Assembly (NCBI GenBank): GCA_002299495.1
Contig: DBNZ01000206.1
Location: forward strand, 1 to 7,303
From: Methylococcaceae bacterium UBA659
GTDB taxonomy: Bacteria; Pseudomonadota; Gammaproteobacteria; Methylococcales; Methylomonadaceae
Length of the DNA stretch: 7,303 nt
Direction of reading: 5' to 3'
Each line of letters opens with the position of its first letter. Positions within the stretch are counted from its first letter, which is position 1. The notes under the pieces were generated by a model. The model did no database searches. It was not told where the DNA came from and was given only the letters and a program-made list of their open reading frames with translations. The translations under genes and the position numbers were made by a program. Positions 6,890 through 7,303 of this stretch are shown here, one piece after another.

Positions 6890-7133
6890 ATGATTCTTCA
6901 GGGGTTTCTTCGTCTTCGCGGGACAATTTAACGGCTTTGCTGGGCACGATAGTGGATATGGCGTGTTTGTAGACCATCTGGTTAACCGTGTTTTTTAGCA
7001 TAATGACATATTGGTCGAATGCATCTATCTTGCCTTGCAGTTTAATGCCATTCACTAAAAAAATGGACACGGGGGTATGGTCTTTTCTCAGAGCATTTAA
7101 AAAATTGTCCTGTAAGTTCTGGCCTTTTGACAT
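6888..7133 (-). CDS. hfq: RNA chaperone Hfq
   Basis: Hfq is a hexameric Sm-like protein that binds small RNAs and mRNAs, promotes their pairing, and controls message stability and translation. The 81 residues contain the Sm core (about 7-66): LQDNFLNALRK with Gln8, PVSIFLVNGIKLQGKIDAFDQYVIMLKN (Sm1), and the Sm2 signature VYKHAIST with Lys56 and His57 on the proximal, uridine-binding face. Tyr42 replaces the phenylalanine of E. coli on the distal face. The rim patch is RKDH (16-19) rather than the arginine-rich RRER of E. coli. The C-terminal tail is short (about 15 residues) and strongly acidic (EDEETPEES). ATG at 7133 has a clear AAGGAG (7146-7141) with a 7-nt spacer. It heads the hfq-hflX-hflKC operon; the usual upstream neighbour miaA is not in the adjoining 170 nt. 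Confidence 0.98.
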   Translation of the reverse strand: MSKGQNLQDNFLNALRKDHTPVSIFLVNGIKLQGKIDAFDQYVIMLKNTVNQMVYKHAISTIVPSKAVKLSREDEETPEES

Positions 7134-7140
7134 CCGATTT

Positions 7141-7146
7141 CTCCTT
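7141..7146 (-). promoter_or_regulatory. Strong ribosome binding site of hfq
   Basis: AAGGAG stands 7 nt before the hfq ATG, the best Shine-Dalgarno match in this operon. It leaves no doubt about the start. Confidence 0.8.
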
Positions 7147-7165
7147 ATTCTTATAAAATGTGTTT

Positions 7166-7194
7166 AAGATAACTGCAATTATCGGCCAAGACAA
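7166..7194 (-). promoter_or_regulatory. Candidate sigma-70 promoter of hfq
   Basis: TTGTCT (7194-7189) and TATCTT (7171-7166) are separated by 17 nt, each matching 4 of 6 consensus bases. This would place the start of transcription near 7159 and give a leader of about 26 nt that includes the ribosome site. A second pair, TTGCAG and TATAAG (7178-7173 and 7155-7150, spacing 17), has a better -10 but would start within the ribosome site, so I favour the first. Confidence 0.45.
7168..7183. promoter_or_regulatory. 16-bp near-palindrome, possible operator
   Basis: GATAACTGCAATTATC has arms GATAA and TTATC and a TGCA centre; only one symmetric base pair of eight is broken. It lies between the -35 and -10 of the candidate hfq promoter and overlaps the latter, the place where a dimeric repressor would act. 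No regulator is identified. Confidence 0.35.
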
Positions 7195-7277
7195 CCCGTT
7201 ATGTTAGGCGTAAATTAATTGTCCGGTGTGGTAGCGCATAAACTTGTCCGGTTTCAGGATACCTCAGGAGGCGCTGT

Positions 7278-7295
7278 ATGAGCCGGGCGGAATGA
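7278..7295 (+). CDS. Five-codon ORF overlapping the next start
   Basis: AGGAGG (7266-7271) stands 6 nt before ATG 7278, which encodes only MSRAE before TGA 7293-7295. The stop overlaps a second ATG (7292-7294) as ATGA; that second frame reads MTTG and runs off the right edge. Either a tiny leader ORF is coupled to the downstream gene, or one base has been lost from an originally continuous MSRAEMTTG. The signal is clear but its meaning is open. Confidence 0.3.
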   Translation: MSRAE

Positions 7296-7303
7296 CTACA
7301 GGA
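7292..7303 (+). CDS. Start of a gene leaving the window (partial, possible transposase)
   Basis: ATG ACT ACA GGA (MTTG) begins in the ATGA overlap with the preceding mini-ORF and has no strong ribosome site of its own. Only four codons are visible. A transposase is suggested solely by the repeat-bearing terminus upstream. Confidence 0.25.

Larger units (their letters stand above)
7219..7303 (+). mobile_element. Probable end of an insertion sequence running off the right edge
   Basis: TTGTCCGGT occurs at 7219-7227 and again at 7244-7252, exactly 25 nt apart. This looks like paired transposase-binding motifs in an element terminus. A perfect AGGAGG and two start codons follow on the plus strand and read out of the window. 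Divergent orientation from hfq and the absence of miaA fit an insertion just upstream of the hfq promoter. I cannot see the transposase, so the family (I suspect an ISNCY-like element) is inference. Confidence 0.4.

Noticed and set aside
7150..7178. TTGCAG-17-TATAAG as the hfq promoter
   Set aside because: Transcription would begin inside the Shine-Dalgarno sequence, leaving no usable leader for a gene with such a strong ribosome site.
1..7303. CRISPR array, tRNA, rRNA or defence system
   Set aside because: No regularly spaced repeats, no tRNA-like or rRNA sequence, and no defence gene signatures were seen on either strand.

Overview
The window is a conserved housekeeping block of a gammaproteobacterium, with every intact gene on the minus strand. 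Read 5' to 3' on that strand the order is hfq - hflX - hflK - hflC - hisZ - purA. This order is known from Pseudomonas-type and methanotroph-type (Methylococcales) gammaproteobacteria. The presence of hisZ implies a short-form HisG elsewhere in the genome, which excludes the enteric lineage, where HisG is long and HisZ is absent. A Methylococcales-like host is my best guess; it rests on gene order and protein flavour, not on a search.

Region by region (plus coordinates): 1-149 is the 3' end of an unrecognised plus-strand gene converging on purA. 150-822 holds a decayed minus-strand DDE transposase with at least three frameshifts and both ends missing; its flanks carry a short direct repeat that overlaps the stop codons of both neighbours. 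823-2115 is purA, and 2131-3321 is hisZ 15 nt upstream of it. The 90-102 nt between hisZ and hflC are GC-rich and contain a strong intrinsic terminator just before the hisZ start, plus an upstream copy of one terminator arm, which gives an attenuator-like layout. 3424-4281 is hflC and 4283-5494 is hflK, 1 nt apart. After a 122-nt gap comes hflX (5617-6879, TTG start), whose Shine-Dalgarno overlaps the hfq stop. hfq is 6888-7133, with a promoter-like region and a 16-bp near-palindrome upstream. From about 7219 to the right edge the sequence looks like the end of an insertion sequence reading out of the window on the plus strand, in the place where miaA usually lies.

How the genes work together: Hfq is the RNA chaperone for small-RNA regulation. 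HflX is a GTPase that splits stalled ribosomes. HflK and HflC form the inner-membrane SPFH assembly that surrounds and modulates the protease FtsH. HisZ is the regulatory subunit of the first enzyme of histidine synthesis, and PurA makes the first committed intermediate from IMP to AMP. Histidine and purine synthesis are linked through ATP/PRPP use and AICAR recycling, so the hisZ-purA pair makes metabolic sense. I see no new defence or mobile system; the best leads are the hflC-hisZ attenuator-like structure and the two mobile-element scars bracketing the cluster.
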